A stretch of 64,000 nucleotides of DNA, taken from Antitrichia curtipendula. Its lineage: Eukaryota; Streptophyta; Bryopsida; Hypnales; Leucodontaceae. A program made the position numbers and the translations under genes. Of the stretch, positions 47,236-58,894 are shown in pieces (the stretch's first letter is position 1; every line of letters begins with the position of its first letter). The notes beneath the pieces were generated by a model. The model saw nothing but the letters and a program-made list of their open reading frames with translations. It was not told the DNA's origin and did not search any database. The DNA is taken from contig OX579642.1 in assembly GCA_951230915.1 (NCBI GenBank), positions 4,216,001 to 4,280,000 of the forward strand, read 5' to 3'.

Positions 47236-48164
47236 ACCGAATTGAAAATTATCCTATTAGTATAATAAGTTTGTTCCAAGGGAGACGATCAAGTAGGAAA
47301 TCAATGCTAATGGAACTTATTCCTAAAATAGGTAATACAATCCAAAAATAGAAGACAATTACCCAATTTGAAAGAACTAACAATCACTCAAAGTACAACA
47401 ACACTCCACACCAAATTTATACACAGTTTATAATTTACAATCCAAATTTCTAATTAACACATTCAATTATCACAGCTCACCAAGAACACATACACATACA
47501 CATACATACCACTCAATTTGGCTCAAAGTCATATCATATTAATCAAATTGGTAAATAAATCATCGTTAAACATCTTCTTAGATTCTCTGATTTGACACAA
47601 GCTCACTCCCAACTAGCTCCATGCTCACTTGATATTTAGACTTCTAATTCATTCTATCAAACAATCTTAAACTCAATCTCACATTTTTTCATCTCCCCAT
47701 TAGCATGTATCACTCCAACTTCCGCTACATAACACTCATATTGTTCTCACCAACTTATAACTTCCACCTCTTAAATTCACACATCATCACACCAAACTAA
47801 CACACACTTGTCCAACCTTGGACACACATACAACAAAAAACAAACATAACACGGCTCAAACCAGCCGGGACTTGCATTGGCTTTCTCTCTCTAAGTGGGT
47901 GAAAATGAATCCGGAAAGAAAGACCTAATAGGGACCCAAACGGTAGTTGACAAACTGCCCATCTAGAAATACTAACCGCAAAGGAAAACCATCCAAATTG
48001 GACTTGACATCCTCAAAATAAGCCCCATAACTACATTCCAACTTGGTAAAATAACACTCAAAATCACCAAATTGAAACACAAACTTACAAAAAAACCTAT
48101 CAAGAATCCAAATAAGCATTCAAAAAGTTTAAAGAAAAAACATCCAACTAATTTATCTACATGG
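47236..48164. mobile_element. Unclassified insertion inside the LINE
   Basis: LINE sequence stops after the residues ALIERYG (48165) and resumes with FNNPASGLRIN at 47236, about 930 bp later. The intervening AT-rich sequence has CACATACA repeats near 47490 and no recognised frame. Its type is unknown; exact ends and target duplication are not clear. Confidence 0.6.
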
Positions 48165-49053
48165 ACCATATCTTTCAATCAAGGCTAAAAGTTGTTGGAA
48201 AACCTGTTCGTTGCCTAAAATCATAAACTTCATGTCATCCGCATATTGACTTATGAGTTGCTTTCTAGATTGCTCAGGAAGCAATATGCCAACAATGTTT
48301 CCCAGTTTCATTTGGTGTTTTGTTGCAATGTTCAATACTTCTCCTACAAAAAGAAATAGGTACAAGGCTAAGAGGCATCCCTGCCTCACCCCTCTGAGAA
48401 ATAGAAAAGCCTTACTATCTACACTGTTTATACAAATAGTAGCCTCCGTGTTCGTGAAGAATTTTGACCAGATGAATAAACCTGTGTGGAATGGCCATAT
48501 TTTCTGTGACATGATAAAAGAAAGGAAGATGAATAGTGTCATACGCTTTCTTGAAATCTAGATTCACTAGAATCATGAATAATTTAGATTCCTTTGCCCA
48601 AGCAATCGTTTCATGAAGCAAGAGTGTACTGTATCTTGATTGAATGAACGCAGATTGGTTCAAACTAATCATTTCGGAAAGAAGAGGCTATAACCTATGT
48701 TATAACACCTTAGCCAAAATTTTGTATGCGACATTAAGTAGGGAAATTGGCCTCCACTTGCTAAAGTTGTCTCGAGATCTTTCCTTATGTAGAAGCGCAA
48801 TGGTGCCTTTGTTCATATCCTTAGGAAGGGAGCCTTGGATGATTGCCTGTTAAATCATCACTATAAAGTCAACCTCTATCAAAGTCCAATACATCTTGTA
48901 GAATTTTGTTATAAATCCATTTGGCATTGGACTTTTATGTGAGGCCATTGCATCCAAAGTTTGTGTTAGTTTGTCTTCCGAGATTGGTTGAACAAGCATC
49001 TCCTTTGCCGAAGAGGAAAGAGACTTAGGGATCAAGTTCAAGAATTCGTCCAT
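48165..49053 (-). pseudogene. LINE ORF2 reverse transcriptase core
   Basis: Three overlapping broken frames give the RT motifs in order: ASHKSPMPNGFITKFYK (usual SPGPDGF), NQSAFIQSR, LVNLDFKKAYDTI (first catalytic Asp), RGVRQGCLLALYLF, and QYADDMKF with the YADD catalytic pair. Frame changes separate the first, second and third parts. Confidence 0.9.
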
Positions 49054-49849
49054 TGCATTAGATTGTTCTTAGGACTCAATTTGTTGATATACAAGGAGCT
49101 GTAAAAAACCAAACAAGCTTTACTAAGACCAACGCAATCTTCAATAAGATTGCCGTGTCCATCTTTGATTTGGGTGATGGCTGATGAAGAGGGATTTTCC
49201 TTGATTGTCTTAAAGAATTCTACACTAACTAGATCTCTTCGGAGCTTCTACCTGATTCTTGCGTGGACACGAAGGCCATTGACTCTACAAGTTTCAACTT
49301 TTTGCAGTTTGATTCGTTTTCAACTATGTTAACTTTAGAGGTTTGGGTTATTAGGATCTACTTGGAAATTAGCTGTGATTATTTTTGGCTTCAGATTCCT
49401 TATCCCGAGCCTCTTGAGATTTACAGTGGCAAAACGATCGGTAAACCCTTGACACAACTTTTAGTTCGACAAAAAACAGGAAGACAAAGCTGAAGAACAC
49501 CATGCTCATTTGACAATTGATCTTACCGCCTCTAGCCAATGGCTACTCATCTTCCAAAGATTGCAACGCGTGGAGATAGAGGCAAATTCAATAGTATCTG
49601 TGATAGGCAAATGTTTTGATTATGCATTGTCGCTCCTAATCGTGTAGTTAAACAGCTTGCGTTGATTTTGGCCCAGTCCATTCTTGAACAAATAGATTAA
49701 TTTTTGTCCAACCTTGCTATAATGCGTTGCCCATTGTCTTGGAATTTGTTCCACGAGAAAAAAAGATCGTTTGCCAAGCGTGGATTATCTTCCACATAAA
49801 GATGTCTTTTAAGGTTTGTGAAAAGAGTGCGTTCCAAACTAGGAACTAA

Positions 49850-50345
49850 CTAGCCACATGGGTTTTTCTTGTCTTGGCGTGATTCTACCATATTAAAATC
49901 GCCTACTAGAATCCATTGGCAATTTGATGGGAGTTCCCGGATTAGTGTGTCCCAAAGCCAACAATGTGACTGGGAGTCATTAGGTGCGTATATATTGACG
50001 ACACCTACATCTCTACCTAGGAATCCCTAAAATACAACCCATTGAGCCTTGTTATCCATTACACTCCCAGAATTAGAGACTAGATTAGCTAACCTGAGTG
50101 AAACCATTGTAAAGATGCCGCCTCTTCCAATTCCTAGTCCTTGCAAGTTGTTGTATCCGGGATTCACCATAGCCAACCACATTTTGGCTTGTTTGCATAA
50201 GTTGCGACCTAAGTTATCTGAATCATGGTATCTAAGTTTATGTTAATGAATAAACACAATATCAAGTTGCTAGAAGGTTTGAAGGTAGTTACAGAATATC
50301 GGGATGGAAGCTTTATCGTTAAGTCCTTGAATATTGAATGATAGA
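49850..50345 (-). pseudogene. LINE ORF2 APE-type endonuclease domain
   Basis: Reads SFNIQGLNDKASIPIF, then a broken LDIVFIH segment, IGRGGIFTMVS, VGVVNIYAPNDSQ and WILVGDFNMVESRQDK. These are the N-x-R/Q-G-L, IYAP and GDFN motifs of L1 endonucleases in the right order. Several stop codons interrupt it. Confidence 0.88.
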
Positions 50346-51514
50346 ATTTATAATATCATTGATGGGGAATGGGTTGTGAAGACCTTGCAGCGGAAGCCTC
50401 AACGCTAAGTTTGGATGATTAGGGCTTGTATCCTCAATTATTAAATCCTTATGGGTTGGTGGTAGAGGAAGGAAATGTCAATGTTGAAGCTAGAGCTCAG
50501 GTAACGACTCTAGCACTTCAAATAGACATGGTTAATTCTACAACAAATGGGACTATCGCAGACATATTTTGCGGTTGGGGGAATATGAGAGGCTTTGGAT
50601 CTTGCAAGTCTCGGTTCTTTTCAGTTGTAAGGAGTCTGATTGCTCGATAGGCTCGAGTGTTGTCACGATCTTCAATTTGGTTTGTTGATTTGATCAGTGG
50701 AAGTTGTGGTTGGATTTCAACCACCATTGGAGGGACATCATTAAATGAGATCGGGGAAAACCAGATAGCTTGAGGCTGCAGAAAAAACGGTTGTTTATTC
50801 TTGGGGCTCCATACCTCCAATCGGATGGGGGATAAATGCAGACTTTGAGTGTCTTTATAAGTGTCATGTTCCTATTGTAAATATCCTGTGTTACCATCTT
50901 GGATAATCTTGTGAACGGTTTGGTCATCCAATCCATAATTGTTAAAGAAAGCAAATTGATTGCTACTTGATTCTTTTATGCCTAATAAATCTAAAGTGAT
51001 ATGAGCCAATTCCAGAGAGATCATGCTTACGGGGTGTTCTATTAGTTGGCTCTCAAGATAACTTTTGGATCAGTTCACGTAGTTGGGTTGTACTTGCTAA
51101 AAGGTGGTGATTTGGGAGAGACATCAAAGTGTTGGATGGGATCATTGTGATTGCTTTTGCGGAAGCAAGACTTTAGGCCTCCTATTCCTAGACTAGGTGA
51201 GCCATGTAGTGCTCAATTTTTGCTTCTAGCTACACGTCAACATCATCATCTACATAAAGGGTTTTGTAACTACAAAGAGCAACTAGTTTTGAGTTGCATC
51301 GGACATTTGCGACCGGTGATAATCTGGAGGGCCCTAGTTGCTATGGACAAGTTTTCTAGTCGTATTGTAGTTGCAAAGCAAAATGGTATTGTTTTTCATT
51401 CGGCAGCTAATTTGGAACTTCATCAATGTGCTTTATGACGTGGTTGCTTATGTGGTATTTGCAAATTACGACTCATCTATGACAGGTTTGCGACTTCATT
51501 GTGACTCGTCTATG

Positions 51515-51614
51515 ACTCATTTGCAACTTATTTGTCTGTGACTTATTTGCAACTTATTTGTCTGTGACTTATTTGCAACTTATTTGTCTGTGACTTATTT
51601 GCAACTTATTTGTG
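51515..51614. repeat. 26 bp tandem repeat, about four units
   Basis: The unit ACTTATTTGCAACTTATTTG plus TCTGTG repeats from 51541 with one preceding variant unit and one shortened final unit. Confidence 0.9.
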
Positions 51615-51782
51615 ACTTGTAGAATTTATAGATTTTAAAATATAGAAAATCTATAAACTATAGAAATCTACAAGCTATAGAAATCTACAAGCTATAGAAA
51701 TCTTAAAATTCTATTAAATTTTTTTGTTACAGAAGGATACAACTATGTATAAGTCTTATATGTCCAACCTAATGTTACTCTT

Positions 51783-52226
51783 GGGTGGAAGTACACTAAT
51801 AGGAGCCAATTTGGGCGTAACACCTCCTTCTTTTTTAAGAATCTTCATTCTAACTCTTGAATATAAGTTGAAATATGAAAAAAAATTGAAGAGCATTGTC
51901 TCTTAGTTATGGCTACATGATATAATGTAAAACAAAATTAATTATATTAAATTTCTAAACATCAAAAGGGCTAAAATGTAGTTGTAACCACTGCTTAATT
52001 CTGCTTAATTGGATTCAATAAGGACCCATTATTGATGATTTAAAGACTATTTTAGATGAATAAACAACAATTTTTGGTAGAGTATTGCAATAAGAATCCA
52101 TTACAAATGACTTAAAGACTATTTTAGATGAATAAGCAACAATTGTTTGGTGGAATATTCCATTAAGGACCTCTATAAGCACTTCAATAACATCTACGAG
52201 TGGCTCCTATTAGTGTACTTCCACCC
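51783..52226. mobile_element. MITE with 26 bp perfect TIRs
   Basis: The first 26 bp (GGGTGGAAGTACACTAATAG plus GAGCCA) are perfectly inverted at 52201-52226. TCTT lies directly outside both ends (51779-51782 and 52227-52230), a possible 4 bp target duplication. The interior has two copies of a block around GACTATTTTAGATGAATAA. 444 bp, non-coding. Unlike any other family in the window. Confidence 0.85.
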
Positions 52227-52259
52227 TCTTAACAAGTGATATGGAACAATTGTTATTAC

Positions 52260-52723
52260 ACAATCAGAAAATGATTTGAAAACAATTAGAAAACAACTAC
52301 TGAACAACTACAAAACAACTTTTATCATTTTACATTTGCAATTGTTTCCTAATTATTTCCTAGTTGTAGACTAGTTGTTTTCAAGTCAAATTCTAGTTGT
52401 TTTCTAGTGGCAATCCAGTAATTTTTAAGTTGAACTGTAGTCAAATTTAGATAATATGCGAATGCAGAGCTATCCACATTGACAACTATGATGAATATTG
52501 GATGTACAATACCTCACAATAATTCTAAATGACAACTCTATTACCCTTCCGTAATCCTACACTTCATCCTACAAGGCTACGACTACTTTGCAACTACAAC
52601 AATATACACGTCAAAGTTGGTGCAAATAGAGAGGGATTATAGTTGTAGTGCAGTTGTATATGATACTTAATCACAAAATAGTTGTCGAATACCAGTTGCA
52701 GCGGACACGTTTTTTTTCTAGTG
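52260..52723. mobile_element. CACTA-like right terminus inside the LINE
   Basis: Read inverted, the right end is CACTAGAAAAAAAACGTGTC. Inward lie many copies of GTTGT/ACAAC motifs (AACTACAAAACAAC, TAGTTGTTTTC) typical of CACTA subterminal arrays. The left end was not identified, though LINE ORF1 resumes only below about 51180. Confidence 0.5.
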
Positions 52724-52859
52724 TAGAGGAGGTTGCGGTATAGTGGAAAAGTTGAAACTCTTAGGATGCTGTGCTTGGGATAAGCATCTTCATTATGTGC
52801 AACTCCTAGACAACGTCTAATATGCATCATGGACCTCATATTCTACAATTATCTTTGAG

Positions 52860-53602
52860 TATTAACTTGCCACATTAGCCATTGATAGCTCCAAAGCATA
52901 ACCCTGAGATAGGTCGATTCCAACACATAATTTAGGATCTCTTTTTACTTTGGTACTATAATCTTCTTCAAGAATAATTTCTACCGCTCTTGCTATATTC
53001 CTAGCCTCATGTTGAACAAATTCTAATGGAAGGTTTTTAAGATTGATCTAGCATGCTATTATTAATCCGTCAGGTTTGTAGGGGTTAAATACTGATAGTC
53101 AACATTGGAAAATGATCATACCAACTTTGAGTCGACAGGGTGTTAAGGATAGTACATGGCGGACTAAATCAAGCTTGTCAAGTTTAATAAAATAAAACCC
53201 TCCCCTAGTGTTTCTATGAAGGACAATCCTAACATTGATCCTATCTTCAATCTCATAGATCCAAGATTCAGATTGTATTGTAGGAATGAGTTCAACTACA
53301 AACTTTGTGATGATGACGTGTGGTTTCAAGTAAGCCGCTTCCTTCCGAAGAGTCACCATATCTAGCTCCACTGCAGGAATGGTGATGCACTCTCGAACAA
53401 CTAAGCCGTTAGGATTTCGGAAAAAGCCTTTGGGAAGTGGAGCATTGTGGTCCCCCTGGAAAGTTCCATGTTGTCTTGTCAATGTATGGCAAGAAAGTTC
53501 CACTGCTCCACCGTCTAAAGGCTTTAGGAGGTTGCATAATGGATACCGTACTAGTATCCCGGTTTGCATGGCCGAGGGCAATTGCAAAAGATTTAAAGAC
53601 AT
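52860..53602 (-). pseudogene. LINE ORF1 with DUF4283-like domain
   Basis: The open part (53602-53099) contains RGGFYFIKLDKLDLVRHVLS and KVGMIIFQC. Past a stop that stands where Trp is expected it continues LSVFNPYKPDGLIIAC, a second stop at a Trp position, INLKNLPLEFVQHEA and CVGIDLSQG. This is the DUF4283 pattern followed by the start of the zinc-knuckle region in plant L1 ORF1. The two Trp-to-stop changes are what methylated-cytosine decay of TGG produces. Confidence 0.75.
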
Positions 53603-53784
53603 TGCTAACTAATTAGGTTTAGGCAAACCTCGTGTAACTAAGTTTAGATCCTCAAAACTCAATCATTTTGAGGATCAATTGCACGCTAATCTCATGAACA
53701 CAATCAATAGATAATTCAGTAGAACATTATACTACGCAATAATATTTTTTCGATGAGAATACAACTTGAAGTTGGGGTGCAACA

Positions 53785-54063
53785 ATGCCACAAAAAGTGA
53801 CCTCTAACACAGAGGTACATTTTACTTTCTTAAATGTACCAACATTGTACATTTCAGGAGGGGTAGCTTTTAGAAACCATTGCATTTCAACTTCAAAAAT
53901 TTGTAGCTAATTCCACAAAGGTTTGAAGAATATGAAATGACTTGGATTATATGTCAATTCCATTTCCTTCCTAGTAAAATTTACTGAAAATTGTTTCAAG
54001 GAGTTTAGCTTCCTTGAAAATGCAATTTAGCTCTTAAAGGGTTGCTTTAAGAGCCTCCTACCT
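53785..54063. mobile_element. MITE, family A copy 6
   Basis: Right end GAGCCTCCTACCT intact; the left end has decayed near 53785. The interior is about 85% like copy 7 at 61589 (CTCTAACACAGAGGTACATT in both). Confidence 0.75.
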
Positions 54064-54169
54064 TGATTTTCCGTTGGAATTTCCTTTCAAGTGCCAACAA
54101 GAAAATATTAAATTTTGACTAGTCTCATAATAGTAACTAGGCACAAACATTAGATGCAGCCCTCCACAG

Positions 54170-54258
54170 GGGTTGAAAAACATGTAATGAAGCAAAAGAT
54201 TAAGGGCTTTGTATTTCACTTTTGCAATGAAATTCTGTTTCTTTTGTTTCAAAAAATA
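54170..54258 (+). mobile_element. Solo LINE 3' tail
   Basis: Contains GGCTTTGTATTTCACTTTTG then CAATGAAATTCTGTTTC and an A-rich end, the same tail signature as at 27075. Confidence 0.55.
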
Positions 54259-54529
54259 AATGAATAAGCCCCAAACTTCTGAAAAGAATGACCTGCTTCA
54301 GATTGCACAACTGCCACCATGGTGTCCACTCTCAGCAGCACATCTCAGAAAGTCAATGCATCTGCAATGAGTTGATTGAATTAAAAGGGTTCAATCTACT
54401 CTACCAATATCAGAACCTGCAACTCAAATGACTCCAACTCACGCAAGGTAAAGCTTAGAAGCACTTTTCCCACCAGACATGTGCAAGCAATGAGACAATA
54501 AGGTAGATGACCTAATTCCAACCACTTAA

Positions 54530-55110
54530 CCCCTAAAGCCCCGAGGGTGTTTTCTGCCAAAAACCACTCAAAATTACCACTTCTGCTGTATTCACTTAAG
54601 GAAACCAATTTTTTTGTTTTTTCGGGAATTTAACCGTAGGATCTTGTACTTAACTTTTCTGAGATTATGTAGTAAGAATTTCATCAAATTTGACCGTACG
54701 GATTGGAAGATATTAGCATTCAAAGTTGAACAAAAAGTTTTTTTTCAAGAAGATGCTTAAATTGCCCAAAAAACTAAGATTGTCCATAACTTTCTCATCC
54801 CTAGTCCAAATAGAATGAATCAAAGCTTCACGTATAGGTAAAAACATAATCTCTTAGGAAAAAAGTTCAAAAAATATATATTTTGACTTTTTGTAATTTT
54901 TTTTGGGCTGCCCGAGAATCTTTATTTCTTGCTCATTGTGCCATAACTTTTTCTTCCGGCATCCGATTGAAACAAAAATTATATATCCACAAAGCTCTTG
55001 CAAAGCTACACAACCTCAAAAAATCTCAAAAAAAATCACTTCAAATTGAGACAATAGAAACCTACCCGGACCCAAATTGTCCCTCGAGGGGACAAGCGGG
55101 GCTTTAGGGG
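54530..55110. mobile_element. TTAA-flanked element, family P1 copy d (short form)
   Basis: TTAA|CCCCTAAAGCCCCG at the left and CGGGGCTTTAGGGG|TTAA at the right, a perfect 14 bp TIR. At 581 bp it lacks about a third of the usual interior. Confidence 0.88.
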
Positions 55111-55114
55111 TTAA

Positions 55115-55433
55115 GCGATTGGGCCCATATCCAGCATGCGGAAGGTTGAGGAAATTTTTCCTTGTCTGCAGCAATACAATTGAAGAGGATTGCATATTTT
55201 TTGAGAATTTCATTCTAAACATTGAAATTACTACGAATTTTTAGACGGGAAGATTTTGTTTGTCCTCAAATCGTCATGTAGAATCCCCTATTTCAGACCA
55301 CCTGAGCATACAAATCTAACAATGCTTTATTACTGAAATAGAGAATTGCAGACTTGAAATCTGCTTTAACAAGACACCACATATTGTGGTCGATCATAAA
55401 GCCTCATAATGATCAGTTACTGGTGTCTACTGG
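55115..55433. other. Intergenic repeat-derived sequence
   Basis: Related to 43555-43720. No coding signal. Confidence 0.45.
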
Positions 55434-56578
55434 TAACATTCATGAGCTGTGAGAGTAGCTGCCTTGCCTCTGACGGAATGATGTGGTATATTCCACATCA
55501 TTCCATCCAAAGGATGAAATAATGTGGAATATTCCACACCCAACATTAGCTAATAAGCCACGCGTCAATAATGTCAGACTTCTGCTCAGTGCCAAGGTCA
55601 TGACTGCACAATCGGGCTACTGGGAAATTAAACACTTTCAATTATGCAGTACACAAAAATTCACTCACATTGCTTTGTAAACCAGTCATGTTTTGTGAAT
55701 TAAAACTAGAAGACAGTTCTTTATGTACATATGGGGTGGTAGGAGGTAGAACAACCCATGTGGGATAAGTAATTTAGAGTTTGTAATTTCTCAACCGCTC
55801 ATAGTTAAGTCTAAAGTAAGAATTGTGTTAAGACTATAATTTCAGACCTCACTTAGGCATAGTAAAATAACTTTTTCCAAAATACTTTGAGCTAAAATAA
55901 GTTGGAGAATCAAGTTAAATTTCATCTCTAAAAATCCGTTTGAGATTTTAGTCTTCCACTCAAAAGTTATAGACAAATTTCATAGAAGGGTTTGAAAGGA
56001 TTTTTTTTGACATTTTCATACATCCTCTCTGAAATTTGTCCATAACTCTTGAGTTGAAGATCTATATCTAAAACAGATTTTTGGAGATGAAATTTAACTT
56101 GATTTCTCAACTTTTTTTAGTTAAATTTTTTTTGAAAAAAGGTATTCCACTATGCCTAAATGAGGTCTGAAATTATAATTTTAACACAATTCCTACTTTA
56201 GACTTAACTATGAGCGGTTGAGAAATTACAAACTTTAAATTACATATCCCACATGGGTTGTTCTATCTCCTACCACCCCAAGTGTACATAAAGAACTTCT
56301 CTCTTTTAAAAAAAAATCAAAATAAGTTGTTGATGGCAAATGGTTGGATTTCATTGGTACAATACTCAATGAATTCTTTGGGTTTTGACAGACCATCTAT
56401 CTTTATAATTATTTGTTTGTATATTTTGTCCTAGAATTAGCCAAAAAAATAGATCGCACCATAAATGTACTGCCATTGTCTCGGTCCTGAAACTTACATT
56501 AATAATATGTGCGTAGCATTTCGTGGATGAAGACTTCAGAGAGGCTAAGGCAGCCTCTCTGAAGGCTCTTGAATGTTA
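55434..56578. mobile_element. TIR element with internal hairpin, family F copy 2
   Basis: Same organisation as 40316-41507: left TAACATTCATGAGCTG, a block with GACGGAATGATGTGGTATAT, the hairpin, a right block with CATTGTCTCGGTCCTGAA, and the inverted end. Ends are present but no clear target duplication is seen. Confidence 0.83.
55718..56294. repeat. Foldback hairpin, second copy
   Basis: Arms of about 275 bp as in 40645-41220, with more mismatches between the arms (especially 56040-56150), so this copy is older or less constrained. Confidence 0.9.
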
Positions 56579-56847
56579 TGCTTGCTCCGAGATACAACAC
56601 TATATTTTTTGGAAATAGACCAGTCTACGCTGCAAAAATAGGATGACGATCGGAAATGGGTCCACTCCTATAAGTGAACATAACTTAGGCAAGGAAAAAA
56701 ACAGACAGTCACCTATCATAAATCCAAACCATTGTTGTGTGGGTACTGATATTTTTTGTACACCCAGGTACTTGTACTTGTATCAAAAAGAATTAATAAG
56801 AAAGTTGATGCAGTATGGATCATGGGTTTTGGGTGGGTTTTTTTTAA

Positions 56848-57915
56848 CCCCTAAAGGTTTTTGACTATGTTTTCACCAAAACCGCTCCAGAACTGCCATT
56901 TCTAATACTAGTGCCAAATTTTAGAAAAAAAACATTTTTGGACATTTGTAGCCGTAGGATCTTGTAGTAAACTTGTTTAACCCCTAAAGGTTTTTGACTA
57001 TGTTTTCACCAAAAACGCTCCAGAACTGCCATTTCTAATACTAGTGCCAAATTTTAGAAAAAAAAACATTTTTGGACACTTGTAGCCGTAGGATCTTGTA
57101 GTAAACTTGTTTAAGAAGATGTGGAAAAAATTTCAGAATTTTCCACCAAGTGGATTGCAAGATAATAGCGTTTGAATTGACAAAAACCCTTTTTTTGTCC
57201 CTGAGAAAAAACGGGCAGCTGCCCTCCACAAGGTCACATTTGTATGAAAAAATGTCCAAAATGATGGTAACTCTTTGGATTTATTCTTCAAGGCAAGTTG
57301 GCTACATGCTTGAAAAATTTCAGATCATTTGGAATTGTACAACATATAGGAAAAAAATAGTAAGTAGGAAGAGGTAGAGAATGATTCAAAGCACTAAATT
57401 GTCAAGAATTTATTTATGAAATTGAAAAATGCCAATCCCAACGATTGTAATGTTGTAATAAACAATCTACACCCAATGTTTTTATTTTTTTTCAAAAATA
57501 TTGAAAATCGAGTTAAATAAAGGACTTCAAAGTTTATTTTAGAGTAGAGATTCCATAACTACCTTCAAACTAAGAATCCTCATAACTTTTGACTCATTGA
57601 TCGGAATGGAATGATTCAAAGCCTCCCATGTACATATAAATCTAAAGAACCAATTTGAAATTTTGGTTTTTTTAAAAAGTGATTTTTAAAGAATTTTTTT
57701 TTGCTGCCCCGGCTGCCCGCCGAACAATGAAAATGACATATCATGCAATAACTTTTTAACACGTAGTCAAAAGTTACGAAAATTGTTGGACCTTAAAGCT
57801 ACTCCTCGGGCACATCTTATGTGAAAATTTCAAAGAAAAAAAAGAAAAATTCCGGTCATAGTGAGCTGCCCAAAATCGCTATGTTGTCAAAAAACAGTGT
57901 TTGGTCCTTTAGGGG
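56848..57915. mobile_element. TTAA-flanked element, family P1 copy e, with end duplication
   Basis: TTAA|CCCCTAAAGG at the left and CCTTTAGGGG|TTAA at the right. The first 133 bp, including a second TTAA|CCCCTAAAGG at 56977-56990, are repeated in tandem with almost no change. 1068 bp in total. Confidence 0.88.
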
Positions 57916-57919
57916 TTAA

Positions 57920-57998
57920 ACAAATGAAAAAAAATTTCATTGGGAATGGTAAAATACAAACCAGCCAGTTCACAAGTGGCTTGGCCGGGGTCAGAGAC
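57920..57998 (-). mobile_element. Solo LINE 3' tail abutting a TTAA element
   Basis: Inverted, it reads GCCACTTGTGAACTGGCTGG, TTTGTATTTTACC, then CAATGAAATTTTTTTTCATT and TGTTTAA. The final TTAA is the target site of P1 copy e, so the two elements meet at the LINE tail. Confidence 0.65.
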
Positions 57999-58090
57999 AG
58001 GATTAGGATCATGGTTTCAGAAACCTTTTGACGATCATAAGCACACATGGGGAACCTAGATTTCCACGCTGAATTATGTTCAAGTATCTA

Positions 58091-58208
58091 AGGTGGGTAC
58101 ACCCAAAACCGCCACTTTTTGCTACTAATAGGTACATAACTGGTTTTGAAAATGTACAGAACCTGTAGATGGCACTTTAAGGTTAGGTGCCATTTTGGGG
58201 GTGCCTAC
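58091..58208. mobile_element. Short MITE, family B copy 2
   Basis: Left TA|AGGTGGGTACACCCAAAACC; inverted right end GTAGGCACCCCCAAAATGGC. Only 118 bp. Confidence 0.65.
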
Positions 58209-58274
58209 AGGTGAGGTACCAACTACCAACACTACTGTAGTAAGACTGACAAATGCAATGTCCTTTTGGTGGTA

Positions 58275-58546
58275 AGGTAGGTGCACCCAAATGTGCCACT
58301 GACCTTAAACCGCCATCTATACTACGTGCACATCTCCAAAATCAGTTCTGTACCTATGTGGAAGAATCGCTTTTAGAACCAGACTTTGTTCCTTAATAAC
58401 TTTTGCATACAGTATCCAAATGCCATGTTCTGTGGTGCGTTGGAACCTCTTTCCACTTGCCTACAAGAACATATGAAAATTTGACTAGTCTAATAATAGT
58501 ATCTAGGCTCAGTAGCAATTAGTGGCGATTTGGGGTGTACCTACCT
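58275..58546. mobile_element. MITE, family B copy 3
   Basis: TA|AGGTAGGTGCACCCAAAT at the left; inverted right end AGGTAGGTACACCCCAAAT followed by TA. About 28 bp TIRs with few mismatches. Confidence 0.88.
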
Positions 58547-58548
58547 TA

Positions 58549-58894
58549 ACACCTAAAACCATCAATATAAGCATAGTTGGAGGCATCTTTTTCTATAATT
58601 TTTTTTAATATTAGCAATTGAAAATCATGAATTAAAAAAAATTATAATTTTTGGATATAACGTGTAATTTCTATAAAAAAAAATTTAAGTGGAAGCTCCT
58701 TAGGCCATTGAAAATGTCATGTAGTTGAATCTAAAACCAAAATCTCAAAAAATTAGCAATCAACTAATCAGAGTTAAGTATGGGAACAATTGAATGACAC
58801 TTTTGAAAGACACTTTAATGGAAGTCTAGGGACACTTCAAGGGAAATCTACTATGCATGAATAGGTATAAGGACAATTTTGGGTGTTTCTACCT
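58549..58894. mobile_element. MITE, family B copy 4, abutting copy 3
   Basis: The right end inverted is AGGTAGAAACACCCAAAATT before TA. The left end begins ACACCTAAAACCATC directly at the right border of copy 3, so its first seven bases are missing. The interior resembles 10601-10987. Confidence 0.6.

Larger units (their letters stand above)
44969..53610 (-). mobile_element. Decayed L1-type LINE with internal insertions
   Basis: On the minus strand the order is ORF1 (DUF4283-like, 53602-52860), ORF1 tail (about 51150-50400), APE endonuclease (50345-49850), reverse transcriptase (49053-48165 and onward), C-terminal region (47235-45380), 3' end with an A-type tail (T run at 44969-44980). Stop codons and frameshifts occur throughout. 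At least two later insertions interrupt it, at about 52730-51180 and 48165-47236. Confidence 0.88.

Noticed and set aside
53068..53082. GTAGGGGTTAA resembling a P1 end
   Set aside because: Lies within the LINE ORF1 reading frame and has no partner end.
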